NCBI GenBank assembly: GCA_015847255.1
Contig: JADLZK010009201.1
Span: 62,001 to 126,000, forward strand
DNA: 64,000 bases
Origin: Hyparrhenia diplandra
Lineage: Eukaryota > Streptophyta > Magnoliopsida > Poales > Poaceae
Direction: 5' to 3'
Position numbers and translations under genes: made by a program. A model generated the notes under the pieces. It did not search any database and was not told the DNA's origin. It saw only the letters and a list, made by a program, of their open reading frames with translations. Of the stretch, positions 20,700 through 30,874 are shown piece after piece. The number at the start of each line of letters is the position of its first letter. Positions within the stretch are counted from its first letter, which is position 1.

Positions 20700-21430
20700 A
20701 CCGAATACAACGGAACTCCGACGGTAAACAACAACAACAATGAGGGCGACACATCAACGACAAAACAACTACCAACAAAGCTACTAACAAACGAGAGTAC
20801 ATGGACAACAACAAACCCCTATAACAGCGACATTGATCGAGGAGAGATGATGCCTTCCTTTCCAAATGGAATAACCCGCCCAAAGATGAGGGACTCTTCA
20901 TTTTGTCTCCATTCACACCCTCAATGGATGGAGGGCGCATGGAGAAAGCCAAGCGCCCAATGCTATGCGGCAGGCCCAGGTAGTGTTACTAAAGAAGATG
21001 GGAAAGAAGTGAATGAGGACGCGGTTGAGAAGGACATCGAGGCCAATCTCATTCGGCAATTTCGAGGTGACATGTCCTTTAGGGCATAACGTGCTTCAGG
21101 TGTTACTCAAGCTTGAATTCAACCGTTTGTCGCTCAACCTCAACATAGGTCATCTATGATGGCATGGATGATGGCATGGTGTGAGTTGTGCATTTTTGTC
21201 ATTGGCCAAAGTGTGTTACAATTGGAGGCAAGTGATCGCAACAGGGATCGATTAACCCATTCCCGGTGTTAATTGTTTGGTTGTCCCCGGTTGTTGCAAA
21301 ACCTCTTCATGTAACCTGCTTTGTGTTTATTGGTCCGGGGTTCGGTAATATACCGTTATCCCCCTCTTGTTGTAACAAAACTCCCTTCGCTTAATGAAAT
21401 ATGCGCCATTAGCGTTATCGCGAAAAAAAA
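20700..21430 (+). mobile_element. Probable 3' end of a LINE-like retroposon
   Basis: The segment ends CTTAATGAAATATGCGCCATT, a short GC-containing tail and an A run (21421-21430), the typical 3' terminus of grass L1 elements. The upstream part is C/A-rich and has an open frame (about 20800-21089) without a recognisable reverse transcriptase, so this is a 5'-truncated copy or only the 3' UTR. No clear target duplication was identified. Confidence 0.5.
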
Positions 21431-24069
21431 TAACACATTATTGTGTAATAATAGTTAGTGTCTATGCTTCGCTATTATACTTAAGCAATCCATGAGTTAA
21501 CCTCTTGTATATTGTCAATCTATATGAAAATTTAAAAGCATGGTTTCTCATCATGGCACGCTTTTTCCTATTGACGCAATTCTAAAAACGATGACAATCT
21601 ATTCATTCATTTCTAGGCATATCAGTCAATCGATCAATCATCATTCCTCTTGACATCAATGTACATGCGGTGACTTTGTCAATCACAATCACAATATATA
21701 TATACACATGAATGGGCAAATGGCCCCACCGTACCATCTTTCAAAGGTGCTTACATTGTTAAAGACACTTACACCACCCATTCCAATGGAAACACTTATG
21801 CTTGCACATATGTCACAGGTTGTTACCTACACGCTTCCAATTTCAGCCTCTCTCACAGAAATAGACTTGCCACGATAACGTGCTTAAAAAGAATCCAGAT
21901 AGAATAATAGGAACCCAAGAAAGTCTGCGTAGCTTGATCTTGGATGCAATTTCAGGCCAAACTGAGGGCCACTACATGAATATATGTATATATGGTCCTT
22001 GTAGCAGCCTTAAGGTTTGTTTTGTTCCAAGGACTAGAGACTAATTTAGTTTCATTTATTCCTTAAATTACCAAATATGAGAAATATAGACTAATTTATA
22101 GTCTCATTTAGTTCCTATTTTAATAAACTCTGAGCGATTAGGGACTAATTTTTAGTCTCATTTAGTCTGATATTACTTTATGGAACTAAACAACGCCTTA
22201 GTCACTTAAAACTACCGATAAGCATGATGCCAGTAAGTGGCACAAGGATATGCGATCCCAGGTAGCTTAGTACGTACGCTTGCAATTGAAGCTGCGTCCC
22301 GCTTCCTCGCGCGATAGATTTACCTTTAATTTGTTCGATATATATATGCGATTCCGCTGACTATTTTGTGCGTACGTGCCTGCTCATCGACGCCACACCT
22401 GTAAATCAATGCAAATAGCTAGTGAGCCTGAATCTCAAGCTATTATCTAGCGCACTGCTCATGATCACTTGATCAGATGGATCACGTACTGACGTACGTA
22501 TACAGTTCATTAAAAAGCCCATTGTTTTGTACTCCCTTTGTCCTGAAAGAACGTAACTATGGTATGCATGCCGGTTAAACGACTTCACGTTTGATCAGGA
22601 TTCTAGTAAATGATATTCATATTCATGGCTCCAAATCAATTTATTATGAAAATATAATTAATTTAATGATCTTTATTTCATATTATAAATATTTATATTT
22701 TTTTGTCTATAATCGGTCAATAAGATTGGTATGGTAAAACATGACACTGTTACGGAATTGCATTCTTTTAGGAACCGTTGATGAAAATCGCCTCAGGTGT
22801 GGGACGGCCAAAGCCATCGATGATGACACAAGCTAGAGACAAAGGTTGAGGAGTGGATTGCCTACAATAGCTATAGAAAATGATATCATCTAGCTAAACT
22901 ATAGTAGGATTCCTTTGAAGATTTTGTAACAAGGAATGCTAGGAGGATGGCACGTTTCATCTAACACATGTAGTTTAGTATTTAGGAGTTTGTTCTCAGA
23001 ATTCTGTTTATTAGCATGATGTAATAAAGAGATTATGATATTAATAATTTGATGTGACTGCACATGAAGATTTTTATTGACGATTATGTACCCACATAAT
23101 ACTCAAAGGCCATGAGAGCCATCGAAAATGCGCGTGGATCATTGGCATGTTGGCCGGTGGCCCTTGGGGTCATTGGAAGCCAAAAAGAGCCGAAGCAAAT
23201 ATGAAAAAGGAAGGAGCAAAAGGTATAACCATTCCAGCTAGCCTCTTGACATTCTGTAGTACAACCAAAGAAAAAGTCTGACCAACAGAGGCAACCATGC
23301 ATTTTGGTGATCGTCGCAGCCGTTGGTTGGATAGATCCAATTCATCGCTCACCAACAGGGCGGCAGCATCACGAATGGAACTTTTCGATAAAATAAAAAG
23401 ATGCCGACGTCCTCTTTCCTTTTATATTTAATTAATAACTTATAGAAAACATTAAAAATATCTATAACATCAAATAAACATAATATTCAGTGTGTTGTGA
23501 TTAATTACTTGTATTTATTTTTTCTATAAATTTGATTAAATAATTTTTTTTAATTTAAGATAAAACTCTAGGAATGGATTATTTTAGAAACGGAGGGAGG
23601 AGTATTCCCTACGAATGTGCACCCCATGAATCATGATTAAACTTTCGGCGATCAATAGGGCGCGTAGCGCGTTGACAGCAAAAACGGAGATGAAGACACA
23701 CGCTCCTGGTAGCATGGATGAAATTGAGCGCAGGACGTATATATTCTGGGGGAATAGCGTAAAGTAAAGAAAGAAAGAAAGATATATTCTTGGAGAATAA
23801 TATTTTTATCAAGTAAAGAAAAGATAAGGCAACTACGACATGGAACTTGAATGGAACTTGAATTATTGTTATGGGGTATCTTATATTATAGCTACGACAC
23901 AGGCAGCACAGCAATATATATTATCATGAAATGAAATGGCCAAGTTGTACGCCGTGTTGTCGCGACTCCGACAAGGACGTGACGGTTGCCGTTGCGTGTG
24001 TGGAGAAAAATACGCCGAGGCTTGTGGCGGGCACGGGTCTTCCAACAGGGACGCCATTATTCCTGCCAC
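21431..24069. other. Intergenic region with MITE remnants
   Basis: No gene is seen. There is a Tourist-like MITE at 22014-22203, a half-Stowaway beginning near 22527 (TACTCCCTTTGTCCTGAAAG) and an orphan Stowaway end near 23575-23600 (GAAACGGAGGGAGGAGTA). The remaining DNA is AT-rich and includes the distal promoter of the nicotianamine synthase gene. Confidence 0.5.
22014..22203. mobile_element. Tourist-like MITE
   Basis: The left end TTTGTTTTGTTCCAAGGACT and right end ATGGAACTAAACAACGCC are imperfect inverted repeats. The interior repeats AGACTAATTTATAGTCTCA and GGGACTAATTTTTAGTCTCA, the common ACTAATTTTTAGTC grass MITE family. Confidence 0.6.
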
Positions 24070-24180
24070 CACTATATATACACTCTAGATAGTATGCCTC
24101 TCCCAGCACTCCAAAGCCAAGCAGCAGCAAGCGCCTGTGCTGTGACCGATCGATCGACTGTGATCACACTGCACGCGGCC
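24070..24180 (+). promoter_or_regulatory. Core promoter and leader of the nicotianamine synthase gene
   Basis: A good TATA box (CTATATATAC, about 24072-24080) lies about 105 bp upstream of the preferred start codon at 24181. An in-frame ATG at 24094 falls at or before the expected transcript start and is therefore not favoured. Confidence 0.6.
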
Positions 24181-25238
24181 ATGGTCGTCATGGGCAACGA
24201 GGAGCAGCAGCTGCAGGAGGAGGAGCAGAAGATCCAGCAGGAGATGGAGGCGGCGACGGAGGCCGAGGCCGATGCCGAGGCGGTCGCTGGTGCGCAAGAT
24301 CTCCGGCCTGGCCTCGGCCATCGCGAAGCTGCCGTCGCTGAGCCCGTCGCCGGAGGTGAACGCGCTCTTCACGGACCTCGTGACGGCCTGCATCCCGCGC
24401 AGCACGGTGGACGTGGAGCGCCTGGCGCCGGAGCTGCAGGCCATGCGCGCGTCGCTCATCCGCCTGTGCGCCGACGCCGAGGCGCTCCTGGAGGCGCACT
24501 ACTCCGACCTGCTGGCGTCCTTCGACAACCCGCTGGACCACCTCACGCTCTTCCCCTACTTCAGCAACTACCTCATGCTGAGCGCGCTGGAGCACGGCCT
24601 GCTGGCGCGCCACGTCCCCGGCCCGCCCCCGCCCGCGTCGCCTTCGTCGGCTCCGGCCCGCTCCCGCTCAGCTCCCTCGTGCTCGCGGCCCGCCACCTCC
24701 CCGGCGCCGCCTTCGACAACTACGACATCTGCGGGGACGCCAACGACCGCGCGCGCCGCCTGGTGCGCGCCGACGCCGCGCTCGCCGCGCGCATGGCGTT
24801 CCGCACCTCCGACGTGGCCGACGTCACCAGGGACCTCGCCGGGTACGACGTCGTCTTCCTGGCGGCGCTCGTGGGCATGGCCGCCGAGGAGAAGGCCCGC
24901 GTCGTGGAGCACCTCGGGAGGCACATGGCGCCCGGCGCCGCGCTGGTGGTGCGGAGCGCGCACGGCGCGCGCGGCTTCCTGTACCCCATCGTGGACCCCG
25001 AGGAGATCCGCCGCGGCGGCTTCGACGTGCTCGCCGTGCACCACCCGGAGGGGAGGTGATCAACTCCGTCATCATCGCGCGCAAGCCTGTCCCCGTCGTC
25101 GACGCGCACGCCGTCGCCGGGGTGGGGCACGCGCACGCGCACGGCGCCGTGCTCAGCCGGCCCTGCCTCTGCTGCGAGATGGAGGCCCGGGCGCATCAGA
25201 AGATGGAGGAGGTGGCCATGGAGCAGCTGCCGTCCTAG
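24181..25238 (+). CDS. NAS3: Nicotianamine synthase, class II (NAS3-like); frame broken three times
   Basis: NAS joins three S-adenosylmethionine molecules into nicotianamine, a metal chelator for iron and zinc movement and the precursor of grass phytosiderophores. The product is intronless, about 350 residues if read across the breaks. The N-terminus is acidic (MVVMGNEEQQLQEEEQKIQQ) as in rice NAS3, then LVRKISGLASAIAKLPSLSP, NALFTDLVTACIP, FDNPLDHLTLFPYFSNY, VAFVGSGPLPLSSLVLAARH (the SAM-binding Rossmann motif), FLAALVGMAAEEKARV, VVRSAHGARGFLYPIVDPE, and a C-terminal class II tail with SRPCLCCEMEARAHQKMEE. To read all of this the frame must change at about 24277-24287 (one extra base), 24626-24640 (one missing) and 25050-25056 (one missing), all beside G/C runs. 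Protein similarity is otherwise complete and shows no decay, so consensus errors are more likely than a pseudogene. The start at 24181 has a good context (GCGGCCATGG). Confidence 0.85.
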
Positions 25239-26089
25239 GCACAGGCACTGGCACACGGCACACCACAAGATGATGGATTTATCTGATCGATCTAGTAATT
25301 AAACACACAGTAATCCCCTACTATGTCTACGTGTCCACACCACATGCATGGTCATAATCTGCAGGTTCTTGACCTTGCTTGATACTAGCTGGTGTATTAT
25401 TACCGTCCCGTTTAACAAAAGAGTCGAAGTCGAAGCCAAGGAAAGAAAAAATAGTGGAGAGATTTTTTTTTTTAAAAAAAAAGAGTGCACCAAGGAGTCA
25501 AGGCCGGAGATATATACCAAACAGAGCCTAATTTGTCCGTTAATGTTACATGTGTGAGTGTGAGTGATGTTGGAGTGGTGAATTTGTATTGACTCCCGAT
25601 GCTTAATTTGTCAGTTTGGGAGTGTTATTAACACGTATACATGCATAAATACATGCCACTCCGATCCATTGGCTGTTTTGACACGACGCCAAGTTAAATT
25701 AAATTGTTACATGTGTGAGAGGTTCTCTGGCTATGCATGCATGTGTTGTCAAGTTAATAATTCGACTACTAGATAATCGATTGGACTGCGGTATGCAGGA
25801 TCGATGCTCTCGGCCGTGTAGCCAAATGATTCGACTACTAGAGATGTGTGCCGGCCATTTGCACAGGAGGACATGGACACCAGGGGCTCCTGAAAACTGA
25901 GCAATATTCTGCGAGGCACCCACTGAGAAAATGCTCCGTCAGGAAAATTCTCTTGGCGCAGCTACAGTACAATAAAAAGATGACCTTAAACATTAAATGT
26001 CTTTTTTAGAGTGTATCTTAACCATTGTGATAAGTGAGTGAGCAATAGAATAAAGATTCTTGTGCCATGCACCTCAAGCTTATGGCTTG
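25239..26089. other. Intergenic, 3' of nicotianamine synthase
   Basis: It includes the 3' UTR of the upstream gene and AT-rich spacer. There is a short direct repeat, AATTCGACTACTAGATAATC and GATTCGACTACTAGAGATGT, near 25760-25845. No coding signal. Confidence 0.4.
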
Positions 26090-26543
26090 GTCATAGTTAG
26101 GGATGAAAATGGTACGGATATTTATTCGACCGTCCGTTCGACCGAACAAATGTGAACTAAATTTGGATAGTTATACGGATATCCGCATATTTTATTCAAA
26201 TACGGATACAAATACGGATATCTTAGACGGATACCAAATACAAATATGATATCATGATTATCCGCCGGATATGGGATAATCCGGTAATTTATTGGATATA
26301 TCCGACCTACAAAAAACGGATGTATCCGAATAGAGCTAGCCAACAAAGCAATTTGTTGCCTGGTGTCCTGCCCTCATTTTGAAGTTCCCTTCCTCCATGC
26401 TCCTGTCTCTGTAGCCGATGAGGGACAAACCTTTGCCTCACATAGTGCGGTGATGCACGTGCCCACACGCCACGACCCCACAGACCACATCCACCGGGAC
26501 CCCAACGGATCTATACCAACAACAATGTAAATGTCGATATGGG

Positions 26544-27172
26544 TGTCGGGTACCAAAATAATGGATACCCAATTAAAAGAGGCCCACGACGGCCCACGGC
26601 GACCACGACGGTCTCTAGACATGCAAGCATGCCACCCGAGGCCACTTCACGAGGCCTCTTCCCATGGCCTCTTCCTAGTGCCACGCGGCAAAGCACATGT
26701 GTCATGCTCCAACAAGAAGAGAAGGAAGAGAAGACAAAGACACCACAAAGGCACGGCAAAGATGACGTACACGCGTCCTCTTTCTTCACGGGGAAGGAAG
26801 CAGCTGTACCCCAAGATGCATGCACATAGGCACGTGTACACCCAAGCATCACCTGGCAAAGCAATAAAAGGAGGAGGAACACAAGAGAAAAGGGGGGCTC
26901 CTTCCTCTCTACGGGACATCCACTAGGGATCTCACGGACTCCTCTCCATTCTAGAACTTGAGGCTCACCCTCTCTCTCACCATGCTTGTATCCCCTACTA
27001 CAAGCACCATGGGTGCAAGATAATACAAATCCTCTCCCCGCCACGAGGGCCTTCTATTGCCCGAACCGGGGATAAATCTCGTGTTCATCTTGCATCACCA
27101 TCCGGATTAGGGGCCAAGAAGACAAATAATTTTATTGCGGTACTTGAGACCCCCGGTTTTGAGAGCACCGAC
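26544..27172. repeat. Left LTR of the nested retrotransposon
   Basis: It begins TGTCGGGTACC and ends GAGAGCACCGAC. It contains the TATA-like CAATAAAAGGAGGAGGAAC about 320 bp in, which is also in the right LTR. Confidence 0.85.
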
Positions 27173-29184
27173 CGGGCCAGCGCGCCCGGTAGGGGCACGT
27201 TCGCGTGCTAAACTTGTCAATTCCGGATGGCAGACTCCATTGACGCCGGCACCGGCTGATGGTGCGGTTTCCTCGCCGGGGAATCATGCGGCCCGAGCTT
27301 CCCCGAAGGGAGGGAGGTCCTCGACGCCGACCGACGCCATGGTAACTCCCCATGCCGCCGACGGCCATCAAAATCCACTCCTACATCTTCATCGAAGCGC
27401 GGGCGTAGCTGCGATAGGGACCCAAGCACCGCCGCCATTGACCGCCGCCTTCGCTCCTGAGGTCACCGCCGAGGCAATAAAATCACGGTGTCGTTTATGC
27501 GGCTGCCATGAGCACCGTCGCCGGGCATGTGGCGCCATCGCTTGCGCGAAGGTCCGTGCCGCCGCCGTGGCCGCGCCCACCAAGGGGCCAAATTGCCCGG
27601 GGCCATTCACACGCCGCCGGCCGGGACCTCCGCCATCTCCACGCCAAGGTGCTTGAGGTTGCTCACGATAGACGCGATTCGGCAGCCAGGAGGACAGGGG
27701 GCTCCTGCGGGGTGCTCGGCCGCGCCCGCACGCACGATCCTGTTCATCAATTTTCTGCGAGGTCGCCACACCCGAGCTGAGGCCGAGCACACAAATCTCC
27801 GCCATCGGACATCCGCCGCCTGGCCGCCGCCATCGTCCCTCGGATGCAAGACGCCGAGACGCGCCCACCTGGGGACGCTTCGCTCGGGCTTGGCCGCCAC
27901 CGTGGCTGCACTACTGCCCAATAAAACTTGCTTGCATATCCTTACTTATGTGTATACGTGTATATACGTATATGTATATGCATGCGTAAAGAAATTGCAA
28001 GACTCACGACCAAGAGGTTGCTCCCGAGGCGTCCTTGACAAGGGCCATTTGTCCAAGATCACCATTAAATGCACCATTGCCGAGGCTGTGTATCTTAACC
28101 ATTTGCCGATAAGTGCCGAGGCTCGCCGGCGTGCGGTTCCGAGGCCGGCTACATCCGCGATTCGCCCGCAATAGCCACCGAGGGGCCTCCGTCCGCGACA
28201 TTCGCCCCCGAGGGGCCGCCCGCCTCGTCCGAGGCAGCCCCCTACGCTCGCCCGAGCCGAATTCTTGTGCACCGACGCCTCAGGACATCCGAGGCCCCAC
28301 TCGCCTCGCCAGTTATTCTCGCCCAGGTCGGCCCACCCGCCACCCGAGGCACACCTCAACCCTGCGCCCAGGCCGTTGTACTATCGAGGCCGCTGCATGC
28401 CGGGGCCACCGAACTCCACCATCCGCTCGAAGCCACTCGCCCCAGGCAGGGCCGCCTTCAACGCCACAACCCTTCTTGAGAATCTTCGACAACACTTGAA
28501 CGTCCCACAAGCTAAGTTGTCACCGCTTTAAAATTCTCAAGCATTACATATACAATGCACTGTTTTGAAAAATACAAGTAAAGAACACATTCTTTACTTG
28601 CTAAATTTTTTCGAGAGCCCGTCCGAGGCCCCTCGGGGGCTCGGGACCAAAACAAATTCAAGGCACTGGGGTGAGGCTTGGCTCAGCAGGAACAAACCTC
28701 ACTTTCGGGGGCTATTGAGCATACCCTTCTCAAGGCCAGAAGAAAATGCTTTTTCTCTTTTTCAATCATTTTTTCGAAAAATTCCATGCCGATTTCTTGC
28801 TGCACTTGGGAAGAACAAATGCGAAAAGGTTATTTAAAGGGCAAGGCCGGCTGAGCTGCGAGATTACGCCTCCGGGGCTACGCCTCCGGGCTACAACATC
28901 TCCACTCGCCACCTTCCGACCTAAGGATGGCCTACAAATCAAAATAGTTTTCAAAAAACAATGCCAAAGTGCAAGAGAAGAAGGCATGGAATATACCGAA
29001 AAATGATAAAATATAATTCATATGTCTCGACGGATCACAATGCCATGAGATCTATATTTCCTTTCCAAATCTATAAATGCTTGGTATGGATTGTTTCGCA
29101 GTCCACCCCACCTCTTCGGCCGAAGATGGGATGGAAACGCCACGACGCCACGTCATGGGCTCCCGCACATAGGCGTAACATTCC

Positions 29185-29370
29185 AACCTCGTCGGCGCTT
29201 CGGCGCTAGGTCCCGATCGGGACGAAAACCACCTCGCGCCGCGAGGATGGACTCTTCGGGCTTCGGCGCTAGGTCCCGATCGGACGAAAACCACCTCGCC
29301 GCAAGGATGGTTTGCTCCAACCTCTTCGGCGCTCCGCGCTAGGTCCCGATGGGATGAAACCGCCTCGCTC
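29185..29370. repeat. About 65-bp tandem repeats inside the nested LTR element
   Basis: Units contain GGCGCTAGGTCCCGATCGG, then GACGAAAACCACCTCGC and GAGGATGG. They start at about 29202, 29265 and 29335, with a partial unit before (CCTCTTCGGCCGAAGATGGG, about 29109). Such arrays are common in the non-coding body of non-autonomous grass LTR elements. Confidence 0.8.
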
Positions 29371-29949
29371 AACCGAGGCAACACATCAAAACACCTTTGC
29401 CGGGCGCCCGACCCATGGTTGGGCATGCTCAACCTCGACGAGGGTCATATCGCCCAAAAACAAAGACAAATTTGCCCTCTACGGTTTAGATCCGCCTCAG
29501 ACAACCGAGCGAGTGACAGGGATGGAAATGCACAACGGATGCCCGAGCCCCGGGATCTGGATTTCCCGAAAAGTAATTTGTCCCATTGTTCTCATAGTGA
29601 GTCCTCCTTACTCCGGTGGGGGCACGGGCACTCCACTTACTAACGCTCATCCGTGTCACATGTACAAGGCATTGTGGCACGCCTCCTCCTCCCCTCCCTT
29701 CTAGAATATCATGCAGGAGCCGTATGCTCAAAGCCGAGGAAGCATGGAAATAAGCCGGGCTTTGCACAAACAAGCAAGGTGTCTTGCCCTCGAGATTTAA
29801 AAGACCTCGAAGGAATCTACCATTCCTCCGAGGCTCGGGGAACTACACTCTTGCAGCGCACCCCTTGTAGACGAACCACCCCGAGAACAACGAAATGATG
29901 GGAACCATACAACCCCGGCGAAGTCACTCACTCCCTCGGGGGGCTCGGG

Positions 29950-30590
29950 GGCCGGGTACCAAAATAATGGATACCCATTAAAAGAGGCCCACGGCGGCCC
30001 ACGGCGACCACGACGGCCCACTCTCTCTCCACTTCTCTCGAGACATGCAAGCATGCCACCCGAGGCCACTTCCCGAGGCCTCTTCCCATGGCCTCTTCCC
30101 TAGTGCCACGTGCAGACATGTGTCATGCTCCAACAAGAAGAGAAGGAAGAGAAGACAGACACCACCGAGGCACCAGCATGACGCACACGCGTCCTCTTTC
30201 TTCACCAGAAGGAAGCAGCTTGCATACCCCCAAGATGCATGCACATAGGCACGTGTACACCCAAGCATCATGCAGCAATAAAAGGAGGAGGAACACAAGA
30301 GAAAAGGGGGCTCCTTCCTCTCACGGGACATCCACTAGGGATCTCTCCGGACTCCTCTCCATTCTCGAGAGACTTGAGGCTCACCCTCTCTCTCACCATG
30401 CTTGTATCCCCTACTACAAGCACCATGGGTGCAAGATAATACAAATCCTCTTGGACGTAGGGCCTTCTATTGCCCGAACCAGGGATAAATCTCGTGTTCA
30501 TCTTGCATCACCATCCGGATTAGGGACGCGCGAAGCAAATAATTTTATTGCCGGTACTTGAGACCCCCGGTTTTGAGAGCAGCACCGACA
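29950..30590. repeat. Right LTR of the nested retrotransposon
   Basis: It aligns along its full length with 26544-27172 and ends CAGCACCGACA just before the ATGGG duplication. The first bases (GCCGGG for TGTCGGG) are changed. Confidence 0.85.
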
Positions 30591-30874
30591 ATGGGTGAAG
30601 TTCTCAATGCAAATGACCCATGAGTCCATGACCCACGACCACGAGCATGTTGCTTTTACTCAATATCCGAATAGATATTTGTATTCGACATTCTCGAATC
30701 CGTTTCATACCGATTCGGTACTTATTATTTGTATCCAGAATCGAGACAATCCAGATTCGTATATGTATCCGGGCCCTATCCGTGTCCGAATCCGAATCCG
30801 ATAGAAGTATGAAAACAAATACAATATGAGTGATATCCGTTCGTATCCGATCCGTTTTCATGGCTAGTCATAGT

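Larger units (their letters stand above)
26544..30590. mobile_element. Non-autonomous LTR retrotransposon nested in the hAT element
   Basis: Two direct LTRs, 26544-27172 and about 29950-30590, share the start GGGTACCAAAATAATGGATA and the end GAGACCCCCGGTTTTGAGAG. The 5-bp target duplication ATGGG flanks it (26539-26543 and 30591-30595). The LTRs differ by many small indels, so the insertion is old compared with the gypsy element at 34-39.5 kb. The internal region (27173-29949) is GC-rich. It has open frames on both strands but no protease, reverse transcriptase, RNase H or integrase motif, so it depends on a helper. A purine-rich tract (about 29938-29950) precedes the second LTR as a polypurine tract. 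The orientation is uncertain; the plus strand is suggested by this tract. Confidence 0.88.
26098..30866. mobile_element. Non-autonomous hAT element split by an LTR retrotransposon
   Basis: The inverted ends TAGGGATGAAAATGGTACGG (26098) and, reversed from 30866, TAGCCATGAAAACGGATCGG bracket the region. An 8-bp target duplication GTCATAGT lies immediately outside both ends (26090-26097 and 30867-30874), diagnostic of hAT transposition. Both arms are full of subterminal GGATA/TATCC motifs, the likely transposase binding repeats. Without the nested LTR element the hAT would be about 717 bp and has no transposase. Confidence 0.9.

Noticed and set aside
24272..25273. 333-codon plus-strand frame as a separate protein
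   Set aside because: Its first third is the middle frame of nicotianamine synthase; the rest is Arg/Ser/Thr/Pro-rich out-of-frame translation of the same gene.
27135..28531. Several 90-215 codon frames as novel genes
   Set aside because: They lie in the GC-rich interior of a non-autonomous LTR element, overlap on both strands, and have no conserved motif.
29185..29370. Regularly spaced repeats considered as a CRISPR-like array
   Set aside because: Units are contiguous tandem repeats without unique spacers, in a plant LTR element.
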